A stretch of DNA of 64,000 nt from Burkholderiales bacterium (GCA_016790165.1 JAEUPL010000033.1:1-64000), one strand, 5' to 3'. Shown: positions 35,357 to 45,342, counted from the first letter of the stretch. Translations and numbers: made by a program. The notes: generated by a model not told the origin, from the letters alone.

Positions 35357-38300
35357 ATGTTTGCTCTGAATCGGTGTATTGCTGTTGTGGGGATCGTTTT
35401 CGCGATTGCCACGACGGGCCAAGCACAAAACTACTCCAACTACGGGCGCGTGAATCCGACGCCTGACGGCATGATCGACCTTGCCATCAATCAGAAGGTG
35501 CTGGCGGAAACGGACTATCAGAGCGCCTACACCGGTCTCATCGTGCAGCGCTGGAAGCACTTGACCACGGGCAAATGGCGCTGGAAATTCGACTCCATGA
35601 TTGGCTATCTGCCCGACGACAGTCGTCCTGGCATCACGCAGCAGGCCGAGGACTTTATGACGTTGCAACTGCCCGAACGCCAGTTGATTCTGTATGAGGA
35701 CCAGGCAAAGAATCGCGCCAACGGCATCTTCGAAACTTTCAAGAAGGGTACGCCCGACAGCGAAGGTCGGTTCGTTATCCAAGTGACCAATCCGGGGACC
35801 GACGCGGTCACCACGTATTCGCCCCACAAGAGCATCTTTGTCGCCAACGATGGAAACGTCTATACCGGGGATGTGCCAGACACATTCAAGAAGCGCTATT
35901 TCTACTACCGCATCGTGTCCGAGCAGTTTCGCGACGGCACGATCATTCGCTATGACTGGAACAACAACAACGACTGCTCCGACGTGACAGTGCGCCACCA
36001 GCCCAGCAATACGGCGTATGTCGTCAGTCGATCCGCGTTTGCTCACATCCCCCCTGAAGTGACGACGCAACCCCGGGCCGGGTGGGACTACTGCCGCGTG
36101 GATGCCATCACGTTGCCGAACTCGATGAAGCTGGTCTATTCATACGCTGATCGCGTGCCGGCGGACTGGGCGCCGGGCCAATCGGCCTACGTTCGACTGA
36201 ACAAAGTCTCGGTTGCGGCACCCGGTGACGCAGGACCCACCGTGCTCCGCCGCTACGAGCATCGCAGTGATACCTTTGAACGCGACAACCCCGGGAAGTA
36301 CATGGCGGTCTCAAAAATCATCAATGCGGACGGTCGCGTGGTACAGCGCTTCACCTTTGATGCCTCTGGTCGCCCCAACACGTCGAGCACGGGCGGCAAG
36401 AATCCGATATGGATCACGTACAACGCCGATGGCAGCCGCACCGTCACCGATGGCGACTCGGTCGCCCGCAATTTTTTCTACCAGAAGATTGCTGGCGTAC
36501 GGCGACTGGTGGGCATATCGCAACCGTGCAGTTGGTGCGCCGTGCCGCACAACACCATCGAGTACGACGCCGCGACGGGTCTCGTCAGCAAGACGACCGA
36601 CTTCGCCGGCGTCGCGACGACCTATTCACGATTCCCTGCTGACCCGCGGCGCAGGGTCAAACGCGTGGTGGAGGCAGCGGGAACGCCCGATGCACGCACC
36701 ACCGACTCGGAGTGGCATCCCGTCTTCAATCTGCCGACGAAGGTCGTTGTCACACAAGGCAAGCAGAGTTACACGAAAGCCTACGCCTACGACGGGTGGG
36801 GTCGGGAGACCGTCCGTCGGTTCGACCAGACGACGAACGGCACCGCGATCTCCAGAACTACGACCACGACGTATGTCAACCACCCGTCCAGTCCAATCGC
36901 CAAGACGATCACCGTTCGCGAACCACGGGATGACACGATGGTCGAGTCTGTCTCCAGCTTTGACGTCGCTGGCCGATTGCGTTCGAAGACCAATGCGCTC
37001 GGGCACACAACGTCCTACGGCGACTACGATGTGCATGGTCGCCCGAGGTCAATCACGTATCCCAACGGCCTTACCGCCAGCCTGCGCTACGACTGGCGTG
37101 GCAAGTTGCTCAGCCGTACCTACGACGGCGTAACAACCAGCAACGAGTATTCGGCCGGAGGCCAACTGCTCAAGTCGACGGCGACGCTCGGGGACGGCAC
37201 CGTGGCGTCCTCGGAAACTTACACCTACGACGCGGGTGGACGCGTCACGAGCGTGACCGATGCGATGGGAAACCGCATCGACAGCGAATACGACCAGATG
37301 AGTCGCCGATTGAGCCATGTTGTCCGTGACCCGTCTACCAACATCAATCTCGTGTCCGAGGGTTACCTCTACGGCTACGACGACGGCGGCCGCACCATCA
37401 CGTCACGGCCGGTGCTGGTGCCAACGTTTACGCAGACCAAACTGAACAACAGATACCTCGTCAAGTCAGTGTCAGAGCCGTACCGACTCAGCGTGGAAGA
37501 AGCGCGCAAGACGACGATGGGGTACGACAACCTCGGACGCTTGTCGGACAAGGTCACGAGTGCGGGTGTCGTGCAGGCCATCGACTACGACGTGGCCGAT
37601 CAAGTCACGCAGAGCACCTACTGGGCCAGTGGCAGCGCGGCAGTGGATGGCGAGACCCGGCGCGATTTTCTCTACACCACCGATGCGGAAGGGAATCCGC
37701 TCGCCCGGTCTGATCCGGACTCTGGCGCCGAGACATATTTGCTGACGCCTGCTGGCAGCGTACGCAGCAGCAGCAATGCAGGGAATGGCCCGCGCTGGCA
37801 ATTTAGCTACGACGCGCTGCGGCGACCCGTGCGGCGATCAATCGTCGACGCCGCAGGACATGAATTGGGCTACGTCGCTGCCACGTACGACACGGTACCC
37901 GGCGACGTCAATGTCGCATCGGCGCCGGGCAAGTTGACTGGCCTGACAGGAACTTTCGGAGACATTGACTACCGCTACTCCAAGGCGGGTCGCGTGACGA
38001 TGCGCATCACCCGCAAACCGGGGGGGACCAGCGCGGACACGCATACGCAGCTCTTCTACTACGATGGCTTCGGGCGTCAACTTAGCACACGCTATCCATC
38101 CGGGCGCTGGGTCTGGACAGCGCTGGACGGACTCGGGCGTACTGCGGAAATCTCAACGGCCGCAGCGCAAGGCGTCGCCGGTACCTACGTCGCCACGGGC
38201 ATCCAGTACTACGCTGCGGGCACTGAGATTCGCAGCCTTCAACTCGGCGGCAACCAAAGTGCGCAGTACACGCGCGATTCGATGCGGCGCCTCACTGGCT

Positions 38301-39934
38301 ACGCGTTTGCGGGGCGGAGCTACGCTTTGTCTTACGAGCTCGACGGCAAACTCAAGTCCGTCGACAAAACCTATTCCAAGCCCGTATTCGTAACCTGTCC
38401 GGCTCCGGTGCCGGGTCGCCCCGGGTTGCCGCAGAACAATTGCACGCCCGGCTGGGCAACCCAGGAGGTGAAGGAGCGGCAGCAGGAGTACGTTTACGAC
38501 GCCGCGTCGCGGCACCTCACCAGCGCGGCAACCTCAGGTACGCTGCGCGCCTACGTTCACGATGCCTACGGCAATCTGCTCAGCGGGCCCAGTGGGTCGT
38601 TTGCCACCAAACCAAAATCCAATCAGGTGGCACGATTTCAATATAACTACGGCGGTCGGGTCACTAACGACGGCGTAAACCAGATCGACTACGACGTCCG
38701 CGGGTACATCAGCCGGATCGTCAATGCTGGCGGTACCACCACCTACACCTACAACGCCGAAGGGCAGCGCGCGACGAAGACAAGAAACGGGTACACGATC
38801 TACTTCCACTACGATGCCAATGGGAACCTGATTGGCGAGCGCGACAGCCTGGGCGTGTGGCTGCGCGAGTATGTGTGGCTGGGCGCACGGCCGCTGATGA
38901 TGATCGTCCCCGCTACCGCGACGTCGCCGGAGGCGCGCTACAGCGTTCACGTTGATCATTCGCTCGCGCCTGTGGCGCTTACTGACGTGAGCGGAAAGCT
39001 GGTCTGGGAATGGGAGCGCGGGCCCTACGGTGAAGGCCAGGCTGTGTCGTCGGTATCCGGATTGACGATGAACCTGCGCATGCCCGGGCAGTACTTTGAT
39101 GCTGAGAGCGGGTACTTCTACAACCGTACTCGGTACTTCGACCCGCGCAGCGGGCGTTTCTTGCAGCCCGATCCGGCGGGAGAAGCGGGCTCCGGGCCGT
39201 CGTTGTACGCGTACACCCACGGCGATCCGGTGAACTTTGTCGATCCCAGCGGCAACCTGCCGCTTGCCGCGTGGTTTGTCCGCGCGCTGCAGGGCGCATT
39301 TATTGGAGGGTTGTCGGGCTATATCAGCTCCGAGGGCGACTTTCGTGTGACGGCTGCGGGCGTGGCGAGCGGATTTCTCACTGGCGGCCTTAGCCCGTTC
39401 GGTGGACAGACCCAAGCGTTATTCCCGGGCGCGTCCGTCGGTGTGATTGCCAATGCGGGATTGTCAAATATCGGCGCCCAGCTCATGAACGACTGGTCAG
39501 GGCTTGACACCTACAAGACGGCGGCCTCGTTGGCTGGCCAAAGTCTGGTGCTTAACGCCCTCTCTGGCGGAAACGCATGGGCGCTGGCCGGGTTGCGCGG
39601 TTCGGCCAGCGGCGTCGCGCAGTGGGGCTACAACAAGACGACCCAACTGTTTTTGCGACAACCGGCAGGCCCCGACGCGTCCTCTTTTGATGCCTCCCCT
39701 GTGCAGTACGGTATGGCTCCGTTCGGCGTTTCTGCGCTTCATGATTGGGGGTATGAGTCGCGCTTCGGTGGTTCGCCGCTAATGATGACTTACCTGAACC
39801 CGGCGGACTTTTACGGCGCGGCGCACGAGAACGTTGCCGACGTTGTTGGCTGGCCGACCGGCACGGACGAAGAAAAACTTGCCGTGGACATCTCGGTGAT
39901 CATCACGCCCGACAACTGCACGTTTTGCAACTAG
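35357..39934 (+). CDS. Secreted RHS/YD-repeat protein with unrecognised C-terminal tail
   Basis: A 1525-residue protein with a signal peptide (residues 1-23, ending GQA-Q). Residues about 30-450 form a beta-rich N-terminal region of unknown type. YD/RHS repeats run from about residue 450 to 1240 (YDAGGRVTSVTDAMGNRIDSEYD and YDANGNLIGERDS types). The RHS core lies at about 1246-1299 (YFDAESGYFYNRTRYFDPRSG, then DPAG, ending FVDPSG). The remaining 226 residues are Gly/Ala-rich, then polar, and end CTFCN; they match no toxin that I recognise. RHS shells usually encapsulate a C-terminal toxin, with an immunity gene next door, but none is visible. A Sec signal instead of a PAAR/VgrG link suggests export independent of type VI secretion. 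Confidence 0.88.
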   Translation: MFALNRCIAVVGIVFAIATTGQAQNYSNYGRVNPTPDGMIDLAINQKVLAETDYQSAYTGLIVQRWKHLTTGKWRWKFDSMIGYLPDDSRPGITQQAEDFMTLQLPERQLILYEDQAKNRANGIFETFKKGTPDSEGRFVIQVTNPGTDAVTTYSPHKSIFVANDGNVYTGDVPDTFKKRYFYYRIVSEQFRDGTIIRYDWNNNNDCSDVTVRHQPSNTAYVVSRSAFAHIPPEVTTQPRAGWDYCRVDAITLPNSMKLVYSYADRVPADWAPGQSAYVRLNKVSVAAPGDAGPTVLRRYEHRSDTFERDNPGKYMAVSKIINADGRVVQRFTFDASGRPNTSSTGGKNPIWITYNADGSRTVTDGDSVARNFFYQKIAGVRRLVGISQPCSWCAVPHNTIEYDAATGLVSKTTDFAGVATTYSRFPADPRRRVKRVVEAAGTPDARTTDSEWHPVFNLPTKVVVTQGKQSYTKAYAYDGWGRETVRRFDQTTNGTAISRTTTTTYVNHPSSPIAKTITVREPRDDTMVESVSSFDVAGRLRSKTNALGHTTSYGDYDVHGRPRSITYPNGLTASLRYDWRGKLLSRTYDGVTTSNEYSAGGQLLKSTATLGDGTVASSETYTYDAGGRVTSVTDAMGNRIDSEYDQMSRRLSHVVRDPSTNINLVSEGYLYGYDDGGRTITSRPVLVPTFTQTKLNNRYLVKSVSEPYRLSVEEARKTTMGYDNLGRLSDKVTSAGVVQAIDYDVADQVTQSTYWASGSAAVDGETRRDFLYTTDAEGNPLARSDPDSGAETYLLTPAGSVRSSSNAGNGPRWQFSYDALRRPVRRSIVDAAGHELGYVAATYDTVPGDVNVASAPGKLTGLTGTFGDIDYRYSKAGRVTMRITRKPGGTSADTHTQLFYYDGFGRQLSTRYPSGRWVWTALDGLGRTAEISTAAAQGVAGTYVATGIQYYAAGTEIRSLQLGGNQSAQYTRDSMRRLTGYAFAGRSYALSYELDGKLKSVDKTYSKPVFVTCPAPVPGRPGLPQNNCTPGWATQEVKERQQEYVYDAASRHLTSAATSGTLRAYVHDAYGNLLSGPSGSFATKPKSNQVARFQYNYGGRVTNDGVNQIDYDVRGYISRIVNAGGTTTYTYNAEGQRATKTRNGYTIYFHYDANGNLIGERDSLGVWLREYVWLGARPLMMIVPATATSPEARYSVHVDHSLAPVALTDVSGKLVWEWERGPYGEGQAVSSVSGLTMNLRMPGQYFDAESGYFYNRTRYFDPRSGRFLQPDPAGEAGSGPSLYAYTHGDPVNFVDPSGNLPLAAWFVRALQGAFIGGLSGYISSEGDFRVTAAGVASGFLTGGLSPFGGQTQALFPGASVGVIANAGLSNIGAQLMNDWSGLDTYKTAASLAGQSLVLNALSGGNAWALAGLRGSASGVAQWGYNKTTQLFLRQPAGPDASSFDASPVQYGMAPFGVSALHDWGYESRFGGSPLMMTYLNPADFYGAAHENVADVVGWPTGTDEEKLAVDISVIITPDNCTFCN

Positions 39935-39969
39935 CCCGCGTGTGGCCGGGCCGTGCGCGGGTCGGCCGA

Positions 39970-39990
39970 CGGTGGCGCCGGGCGCCACCG
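39970..39990. repeat. Perfect GC palindrome after the RHS gene
   Basis: A 10-bp perfect stem (GGTGGCGCC flanked by C/G) with a single central base, 36 bases after the RHS stop. A second palindrome GTCGGCCGAC abuts it at 39961-39970. No T-run follows, so a rho-independent terminator is not certain. The gap 39935-40219 (285 bases) holds no other clear feature. Confidence 0.6.
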
Positions 39991-40219
39991 CACCCCGCCG
40001 GGCTTGGGGACGCTAGGGGGCTCCTGTACCGATCGAGTTCGGCGGTTGTTACAGCTTTTGCCGCGAAACGACCGTCAAATGGTCGTTGCATAGCTATTTT
40101 GTCAAAAGTCGACTTGGCGGTTTTTCCGATACAAGGCAAGCAGACGTGCCACTACATGGCAAAAGCTGTTGCGGCCTGCACTCGTGTTGCGTCGCTGGCG
40201 CCCATGAAACAATACCGGC

Positions 40220-41245
40220 ATGCATTCCGCCCTCGTTCTTCCCAAGCACGTTCCCATTGCGTTCAGCACGCGCGGTGGCCACGTTGAAAACGTGTTTTAC
40301 GGCTCGATTGCCGTCGTTGACCGCGACGGTCACCTCATCGCGCACGTCGGTGACGTCGAATACCCGTTGTTCACACGCTCGGCGCTCAAGCCCCTGCAGG
40401 CGTTGCCGTTGGTCGCGCACCTGCGATTTCCAGATTTCGGCCTGACGCCGCGCGAAACGGCGCTCTTGTGCTCCAGCCATAACGGCGAGCCCATCCATGC
40501 CGAGACGGCGGAGCGGCTGCTTGCCAAAGTCGGGCTGACCGAGGCGGCGCTGCAATGCGGCAGTCACACGCCGTACTGGTACCAGTGGAACAACCAGCGC
40601 CCCGAGGCCGACCGCCGTTGGGGGCCGCTGTTTCACAACTGTTCCGGCAAGCACTCCGGCATGCTGTTGCAGGCGAAACTGCTGGCCGCGCCGAGCGATA
40701 GCTACCTCGACCCGGCGAATCCCGTGCAGCAAGCGATTCGCGAAGCGGTCGCCTACGCTTGCGATCTCGGCGATCCGGCCGGCATCGCCTGCGGCACCGA
40801 CGGCTGCAGCGCACCGAACTACGCGGTGCCCCTCGGTAGCCTCGCCCGGGCCTTCGCCTGGCTGACCCGACCGGACGATGATGCGCGCTACGGCGCTGCG
40901 CCGCGCACGCTGTTCGATGCCATGGCGGCCCACCCGGACATGGTTTCCGGGGCGGGGCGCAACGACCTCGCGCTCGCCGCTGCGGGCGGTGGCCGCTGGG
41001 TGAACAAGGTGGGGGCCGACGGCGTGCAGACGCTGGCCTGCCGCTCGCGCGGCATTGGTATCGCGGCCAAGGTGAGCGATGGCAACCTGAAAGCGCTGAT
41101 GGTCGCGTTCTGCAGCGTTTTGAAGCAGCTCGATCTGCTCGATGACGCCGCGCGCAGTGCACTCGCGGACTGGGCTCGGGTGCCGATCAAATCGATTCGG
41201 GGTGTTGAAGTCGGGGCGATTGAACCCCATGTGCTTCTGAAGTGA
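40220..41245 (+). CDS. L-asparaginase, Rhizobium etli (thermolabile/AnsA-II) type
   Basis: A 341-residue enzyme of the Asparaginase_II family, unrelated to the E. coli enzymes. It has the family blocks STRGGHVENVFYGSIAVVD, FTRSALKPLQALPLV, CSSHNGEPIH, NCSGKHSGML (with the catalytic Ser/Lys region) and CGTDGCSAPNYAVPL. It is cytosolic, with no signal peptide, and probably makes aspartate and ammonia from asparagine. It is a single gene between the RHS gene and the rpoE operon. Confidence 0.92.
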   Translation: MHSALVLPKHVPIAFSTRGGHVENVFYGSIAVVDRDGHLIAHVGDVEYPLFTRSALKPLQALPLVAHLRFPDFGLTPRETALLCSSHNGEPIHAETAERLLAKVGLTEAALQCGSHTPYWYQWNNQRPEADRRWGPLFHNCSGKHSGMLLQAKLLAAPSDSYLDPANPVQQAIREAVAYACDLGDPAGIACGTDGCSAPNYAVPLGSLARAFAWLTRPDDDARYGAAPRTLFDAMAAHPDMVSGAGRNDLALAAAGGGRWVNKVGADGVQTLACRSRGIGIAAKVSDGNLKALMVAFCSVLKQLDLLDDAARSALADWARVPIKSIRGVEVGAIEPHVLLK

Positions 41246-41292
41246 CGCCGCACCCGACGGCCTCTCGATTGATCAACGAAGGCGCCGGAACT

Positions 41293-41319
41293 GAACTTTC
41301 GCGCCGCATTGCAGTCTGT
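41293..41319 (+). promoter_or_regulatory. Sigma-E-type promoter upstream of rpoE
   Basis: GAACTT at 41293-41298, a 16-base gap, and TCTGT at 41315-41319 match the -35 and -10 elements of RpoE-dependent promoters (GAACTT-N16-TCTRA). It lies about 85 bases upstream of the rpoE start. It implies autoactivation, as known for rpoE operons. An overlapping GGAACT at 41287 is a less well-spaced alternative -35. Confidence 0.7.
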
Positions 41320-41402
41320 TGACGGGACCGGACGCATTCCGGGGCGATGGCGGCTGCCATTGACCCCGGCTCGGCGAGCACAATAACAAAGGGATAGCGC
41401 TG

Positions 41403-42011
41403 ATGAGCGACCGGGTGGTCGATCAGGAACTCGTTGAACGTGTACAGGCTGGCGACAAGCGTGCCTTCGATTTGCTCGTCCTCAAATATCAGCGCAAGGT
41501 GCAGCGCCTTGTCGCGCGCTTCGTTCGCGACCAGGGCGAGATCGACGACGTCGTGCAGGAGGCGTTCATCAAAGCCTACCGCGCGCTGCCGACCTTCCGC
41601 GGTGACGCCGCGTTCTACACCTGGATTTACCGCATCGCGATCAATTGCGCCAAGAACTATTTGGCCAGCCCGGGCCGACGCATCGTTCCGCAGAGCGATC
41701 TGATCAGCGATGACGACGATGATGCGGAATCTTTTGACCGAAATGACGGTCTACACGACGTGGCGACCCCGGATGCCGAATACGCGAGCAAAGAAATCGC
41801 GGAAACGGTCAATCGGGCGATGGCCGCCCTGCCGGAGGATCTGCGCACGGCCGTCACGCTGCGAGAGATCGAAGGCTTGAGTTACGAAGAGATCGCAGAG
41901 GCGATGGATTGCCCGATCGGAACGGTGCGAAGCCGCATCTTCCGGGCGCGCGAAGCCATCGCCACCGAACTGCGACCGTTGTTGGGAACGCGGGAAGACA
42001 GGAGATGGTAG
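41403..42011 (+). CDS. rpoE: RNA polymerase sigma-E factor RpoE
   Basis: A 202-residue ECF sigma factor for envelope stress. Region 2 includes LVLKYQRKVQRLVARFVRDQGEIDDVVQEAFIKAYRALPTFRG. Region 4 includes LPEDLRTAVTLREIEGLSYEEIAEAMDCPIGTVRSRIFRAREAI. The length and motifs are those of RpoE/AlgU. It is followed at once by rseA, rseB and mucD, so regulated proteolysis of the anti-sigma factor is expected. Confidence 0.96.
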   Translation: MSDRVVDQELVERVQAGDKRAFDLLVLKYQRKVQRLVARFVRDQGEIDDVVQEAFIKAYRALPTFRGDAAFYTWIYRIAINCAKNYLASPGRRIVPQSDLISDDDDDAESFDRNDGLHDVATPDAEYASKEIAETVNRAMAALPEDLRTAVTLREIEGLSYEEIAEAMDCPIGTVRSRIFRAREAIATELRPLLGTREDRRW

Positions 42012-42013
42012 CA

Positions 42014-42610
42014 ATGAACGAGACCCCGACTCAGGTCGCCGGCGCCTTGCCGGTGGCGACGAGGGAGCAGATTTCGCGCTGGCTCGATGGCGACATCGCC
42101 GCGCATGAAATTGAACTGGCGATGACGACGCTGTCGCGCGACGACGGCCGCTATTGCTGGGCGGAGATGCACTTTGTGGGCGATTGCATTCGCGGCCTCG
42201 AACCCACGGCCTCCGGTTGCGCCGAACGTGTTCGCGCTGCCATCGCGGCAGAGCCGGCCATCGTCGCGCCCGCCGGGCGGCGTTTGCGGCGCGAAGCCGA
42301 TGCGCAGGTGCATCGCCAGCGCGGCGTAGCCGCGGCGATGCACTCGATCGGCCGAGGTGGCCGTGCCTGGGCGACGGCCGCTGCCGTCGCCGCCGTGGGC
42401 TTCGTCGGCACCGTGGTTTACAAAGAGCAGATCAGCCCGCCGGGACAGGTGGCGGTCGCGCCCGCCGCGACGGGCGTCAGCGCCGTGTCGACGCGCCCGT
42501 CGCCGGAATTCAATGCCTATTTGCAAGCGCATCAGGAAAGTGCCGACTTGTCGAGTCTTTCACCGATGCGGCAGTATCTTCGTCCCGCGGTGATCACGCA
42601 GGGTCAATAG
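42014..42610 (+). CDS. rseA: Anti-sigma-E factor RseA
   Basis: A 198-residue single-pass membrane anti-sigma factor. The N-terminal cytosolic part (about residues 1-105) has the RseA pattern ISRWLDGDIAAHEIELAM...WAEMHFVGDCIRG. One membrane segment lies at about residues 115-132 (AWATAAAVAAVGFVGTVVY). The periplasmic tail (RPSPEFNAYLQAHQESA) is short. I used the ATG at 42014 because GGAG at 42001-42004 is correctly spaced from it; the ATG at 42005 is too close to the ribosome site. Confidence 0.9.
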   Translation: MNETPTQVAGALPVATREQISRWLDGDIAAHEIELAMTTLSRDDGRYCWAEMHFVGDCIRGLEPTASGCAERVRAAIAAEPAIVAPAGRRLRREADAQVHRQRGVAAAMHSIGRGGRAWATAAAVAAVGFVGTVVYKEQISPPGQVAVAPAATGVSAVSTRPSPEFNAYLQAHQESADLSSLSPMRQYLRPAVITQGQ

Positions 42611-42637
42611 TCGAACCGTCAAAGCGCGAACAACACC

Positions 42638-43750
42638 GTGGCAGTATTGACCTTGAATTTCTGGCCGACCAGCGCGGATCGCCTTGCCGTCCCTGTGGAG
42701 GCGTCGGCTGGCCGCTGGCGTTTGCACCTCAAACGCCTGACGCAGGTCCCCGTGCTCGCGGCTGCCTTTGCGGGCAGCGCCGTCAGCTGGGCGCAAGCGC
42801 AGGGCGCGAGCGGCGCTTCGTTGGTACTGCCGCAGGGGGCGGCCGGGACCGTACCCAGTGTGGGCCAGATTCTGCAGCAGGCCGCCAGCGCCGCCGCGTC
42901 TCTCAACTACTCCGGCACGATTACCTACCAGCGGCGCGGGGCGGTTGAAACCTCCCGCATCGTGCATTTGTTTGAGAACGGTGTGGAGACGGAGCGCATC
43001 ACCACGCTCGACGGCCCCCCGTTCGAGGTGGTGCGCGTGAACGATGAGTTGACCTGCTATCTGCCCGAAGCGCGGCTGATCCGCATCGAACCACGCACCG
43101 GACGACAGGGTTTTCCGTCGCTGTTGCCGCGGCAACTGACGACGCTGGCGCAGCAGTTCAGTGTCAAGAAGCTCGAAATTGAGCGTGTGGCCGGGCAGGA
43201 CGCCCAGGTGTGGCTGTTCGAGCCAAACGACGAATTCCGCTTCTGGCACAAACTCTGGACCGAGCTCAAGACAGGCCTGTGGCTGCGTGGTCGAGTGCTT
43301 GATGAGCGTGGCAACATCATCGAAGAAATCACCTTCAGCGATATCCGCATCGGCGGCAAGATCGATCGCGAACAACTCAAGCCCACACTGGCGCAGGGGG
43401 TTGCAAACTGGCGCGTTGACCGCAAGTTGCCAGTCAACGCAATGAAGGTGGACACCGGTTGGGTGACGAAATTGCTACCTGCCGGGTTTGTCAAGGTGAG
43501 TGAGTCTTTCATGCGCGCATTGCCTGGCCGCAGTGAACCCGTGTCGCAGCTCGTTTTCTCGGATGGATTGAGTTCGGTTTCGGTGTACGCGGCTGCACTG
43601 GCGCCGGGTGAAACTCCCGCCGTCGGCGCCAGCACGCAGGGCGTGCATCAGGTATTCACTCGGCAGGTGAACGATCATCTGATCACCGCGTTCGGCGATG
43701 CCAGGCCAGCAGCGGTGAAGGCGATTGCCAATTCGCTTGGCCGTCGTTAG
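42638..43750 (+). CDS. rseB: Sigma-E regulatory protein RseB/MucB
   Basis: A 370-residue periplasmic protein that binds RseA and senses lipopolysaccharide or lipoprotein stress. It has the MucB/RseB N-terminal domain (LNYSGTITYQRRGAVETSRIVHLFENGVETERITTLDGPPFEVVR) and the C-terminal MucB/RseB domain (GWVTKLLPAGFVKVSESFM...DGLSSVSVYA). The GTG start at 42638 gives a long N-terminal region before the hydrophobic export segment (about residues 35-55), so a later start is also possible. Confidence 0.9.
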   Translation: MAVLTLNFWPTSADRLAVPVEASAGRWRLHLKRLTQVPVLAAAFAGSAVSWAQAQGASGASLVLPQGAAGTVPSVGQILQQAASAAASLNYSGTITYQRRGAVETSRIVHLFENGVETERITTLDGPPFEVVRVNDELTCYLPEARLIRIEPRTGRQGFPSLLPRQLTTLAQQFSVKKLEIERVAGQDAQVWLFEPNDEFRFWHKLWTELKTGLWLRGRVLDERGNIIEEITFSDIRIGGKIDREQLKPTLAQGVANWRVDRKLPVNAMKVDTGWVTKLLPAGFVKVSESFMRALPGRSEPVSQLVFSDGLSSVSVYAAALAPGETPAVGASTQGVHQVFTRQVNDHLITAFGDARPAAVKAIANSLGRR

Positions 43751-43800
43751 TCTGATTCGTTTTTTTTGTTCCTTCACGACCAGTTCCAGGAGAAATCGCC

Positions 43801-45342
43801 GTGAAAAAGTCCGTTGTTGCTTCGGTGGTCGCGGCATCCGCGTTGGGTGTCACGATAGGTGCCTTTACTTCTTCCCATTCGCCGGCGGTCGCGCAGGCAC
43901 CTGCGGCGGGCAACGCTGCAGCCACCGCCGGCGCAGTTCGCGGCCTGCCGGACTTCGTGTCACTCTACGAAAAGAACAGTCCCTCCGTCGTGTCGATTAG
44001 CGTGTCGAGCACCATTGGGCGTAACCGGCCGCGCGCCGGGGGCGACAATGCGACGCCGGACCGCGAAGACATGGAGGAGTTTTTTCGCCGTTATTTCGGC
44101 CAGGGGCGGGGGGCGCCGCGCGAGTTCCGTCGTCAGGGCGGTGGCTCCGGCTTCATCATCTCGTCCGATGGCCTCGTGGTGACTAACAACCACGTGGTGG
44201 AGGACGCCGATGAAGTGCTGGTCAAACTTACCGACAAGCGCGAGTTCAAGGCCAAGGTGCTCGGTACCGACAAGCGCACCGACGTCGCTGTCATCAAGAT
44301 CGACGCGACGGGGCTGCCGGCTGTCAAACTGGGCAATCCGGCTGCGCTCAAGGTGGGCGAGTGGGTCGCCGCCATTGGCCAGCCACTCGGGTTTGAAAGC
44401 ACGCTAACGACAGGTGTGGTCAGCGCCAAAGGTCGCGCCAGTCGCGGCGGCGACTCCACCGGCGATTTGGTACCCTTCATTCAGCACGACGCCGCAGTGA
44501 ACCCCGGGAATTCGGGGGGGCCACTGTTCAACACCAACGGTGAAGTGGTTGCGATCAACTCCATGATTGCGACGGTCAGCGGCGGCTTCCAGGGCATTTC
44601 ATTCGCGATTCCGATTGACCTCGCGATGGAGGTGGCCAACCAGCTCAAAGGCGGTGGCATGGTGAAACGCGGCATGCTGGGGGTGCAGATTGGTCCGGTG
44701 ACTCGCGACCTCGCTGAAGCGTTCGGCTTGACCAAAGCGCAGGGTGCACTGGTGGGCTCGGTCACCAAGGGTAGCGCGGCCGAAAAGGCCGGCATCAAAG
44801 AGGGAGACGTGATTCTCAAGTTCAACGATCGCGTCGTGGAAGACTCGCGCGATCTGCCCCGCTACGTGACGTCGGTGCGACCCGGTACCGCCTCGAAAGT
44901 CCAGATCTGGCGCGATGGCAAGACGCAGGACGTCAGCGTAACGCTGGATGAATTCAAGGATGCCGCGACGGTTGCCAGCGTCGCACCGAAGGCAACCGGC
45001 AAGGCGGATGGAAAAACGGATTCGACCAAAGCCGACGCGCTCGGATTGACGCTGCGAGTTCCTAATGAAAAGGAACGTGCAGCGGCCAAGCTCGAATCGG
45101 GTGGTGCCGTGATTGCGGACGTGTCGGACAAGTCGCCGGTGCGCAACCTCAACGAAGGTGACGTTATCGTCTCGGTGATGCGCAAGGGCCGTTCGACGGT
45201 CATCAAGAGCCCTGCGCAGCTCGCGGAAATCATCAAGGACGCCGAGAAGGGCAGCACGCTCGCGTTCCGTGTCAAGCGGCCGGCGGATCGGGCCGGCGGT
45301 GAATACACCGAGTTCTTTGCGCCGGAGAAGCTCCCCGAGTAG
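43801..45342 (+). CDS. mucD: DegP/MucD-type periplasmic serine protease
   Basis: A 513-residue HtrA-family protease and chaperone. The signal peptide covers about residues 1-32. The catalytic triad is His131 (NNHVVED), Asp161 (TDVAVIKI) and Ser238 (NPGNSGGPLF). Two PDZ domains follow (from about residue 290 and about 405). GTG start at 43801 with AGGAG at 43788-43792. Its place after rseB is that of mucD in Pseudomonas-like sigma-E operons. Confidence 0.95.
   Translation: MKKSVVASVVAASALGVTIGAFTSSHSPAVAQAPAAGNAAATAGAVRGLPDFVSLYEKNSPSVVSISVSSTIGRNRPRAGGDNATPDREDMEEFFRRYFGQGRGAPREFRRQGGGSGFIISSDGLVVTNNHVVEDADEVLVKLTDKREFKAKVLGTDKRTDVAVIKIDATGLPAVKLGNPAALKVGEWVAAIGQPLGFESTLTTGVVSAKGRASRGGDSTGDLVPFIQHDAAVNPGNSGGPLFNTNGEVVAINSMIATVSGGFQGISFAIPIDLAMEVANQLKGGGMVKRGMLGVQIGPVTRDLAEAFGLTKAQGALVGSVTKGSAAEKAGIKEGDVILKFNDRVVEDSRDLPRYVTSVRPGTASKVQIWRDGKTQDVSVTLDEFKDAATVASVAPKATGKADGKTDSTKADALGLTLRVPNEKERAAAKLESGGAVIADVSDKSPVRNLNEGDVIVSVMRKGRSTVIKSPAQLAEIIKDAEKGSTLAFRVKRPADRAGGEYTEFFAPEKLPE

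Noticed and set aside
39925-40287. Small plus-strand open frame after the RHS gene as an immunity protein
   Set aside because: It overlaps the asparaginase start, is Arg-rich and has no ribosome site or motif.
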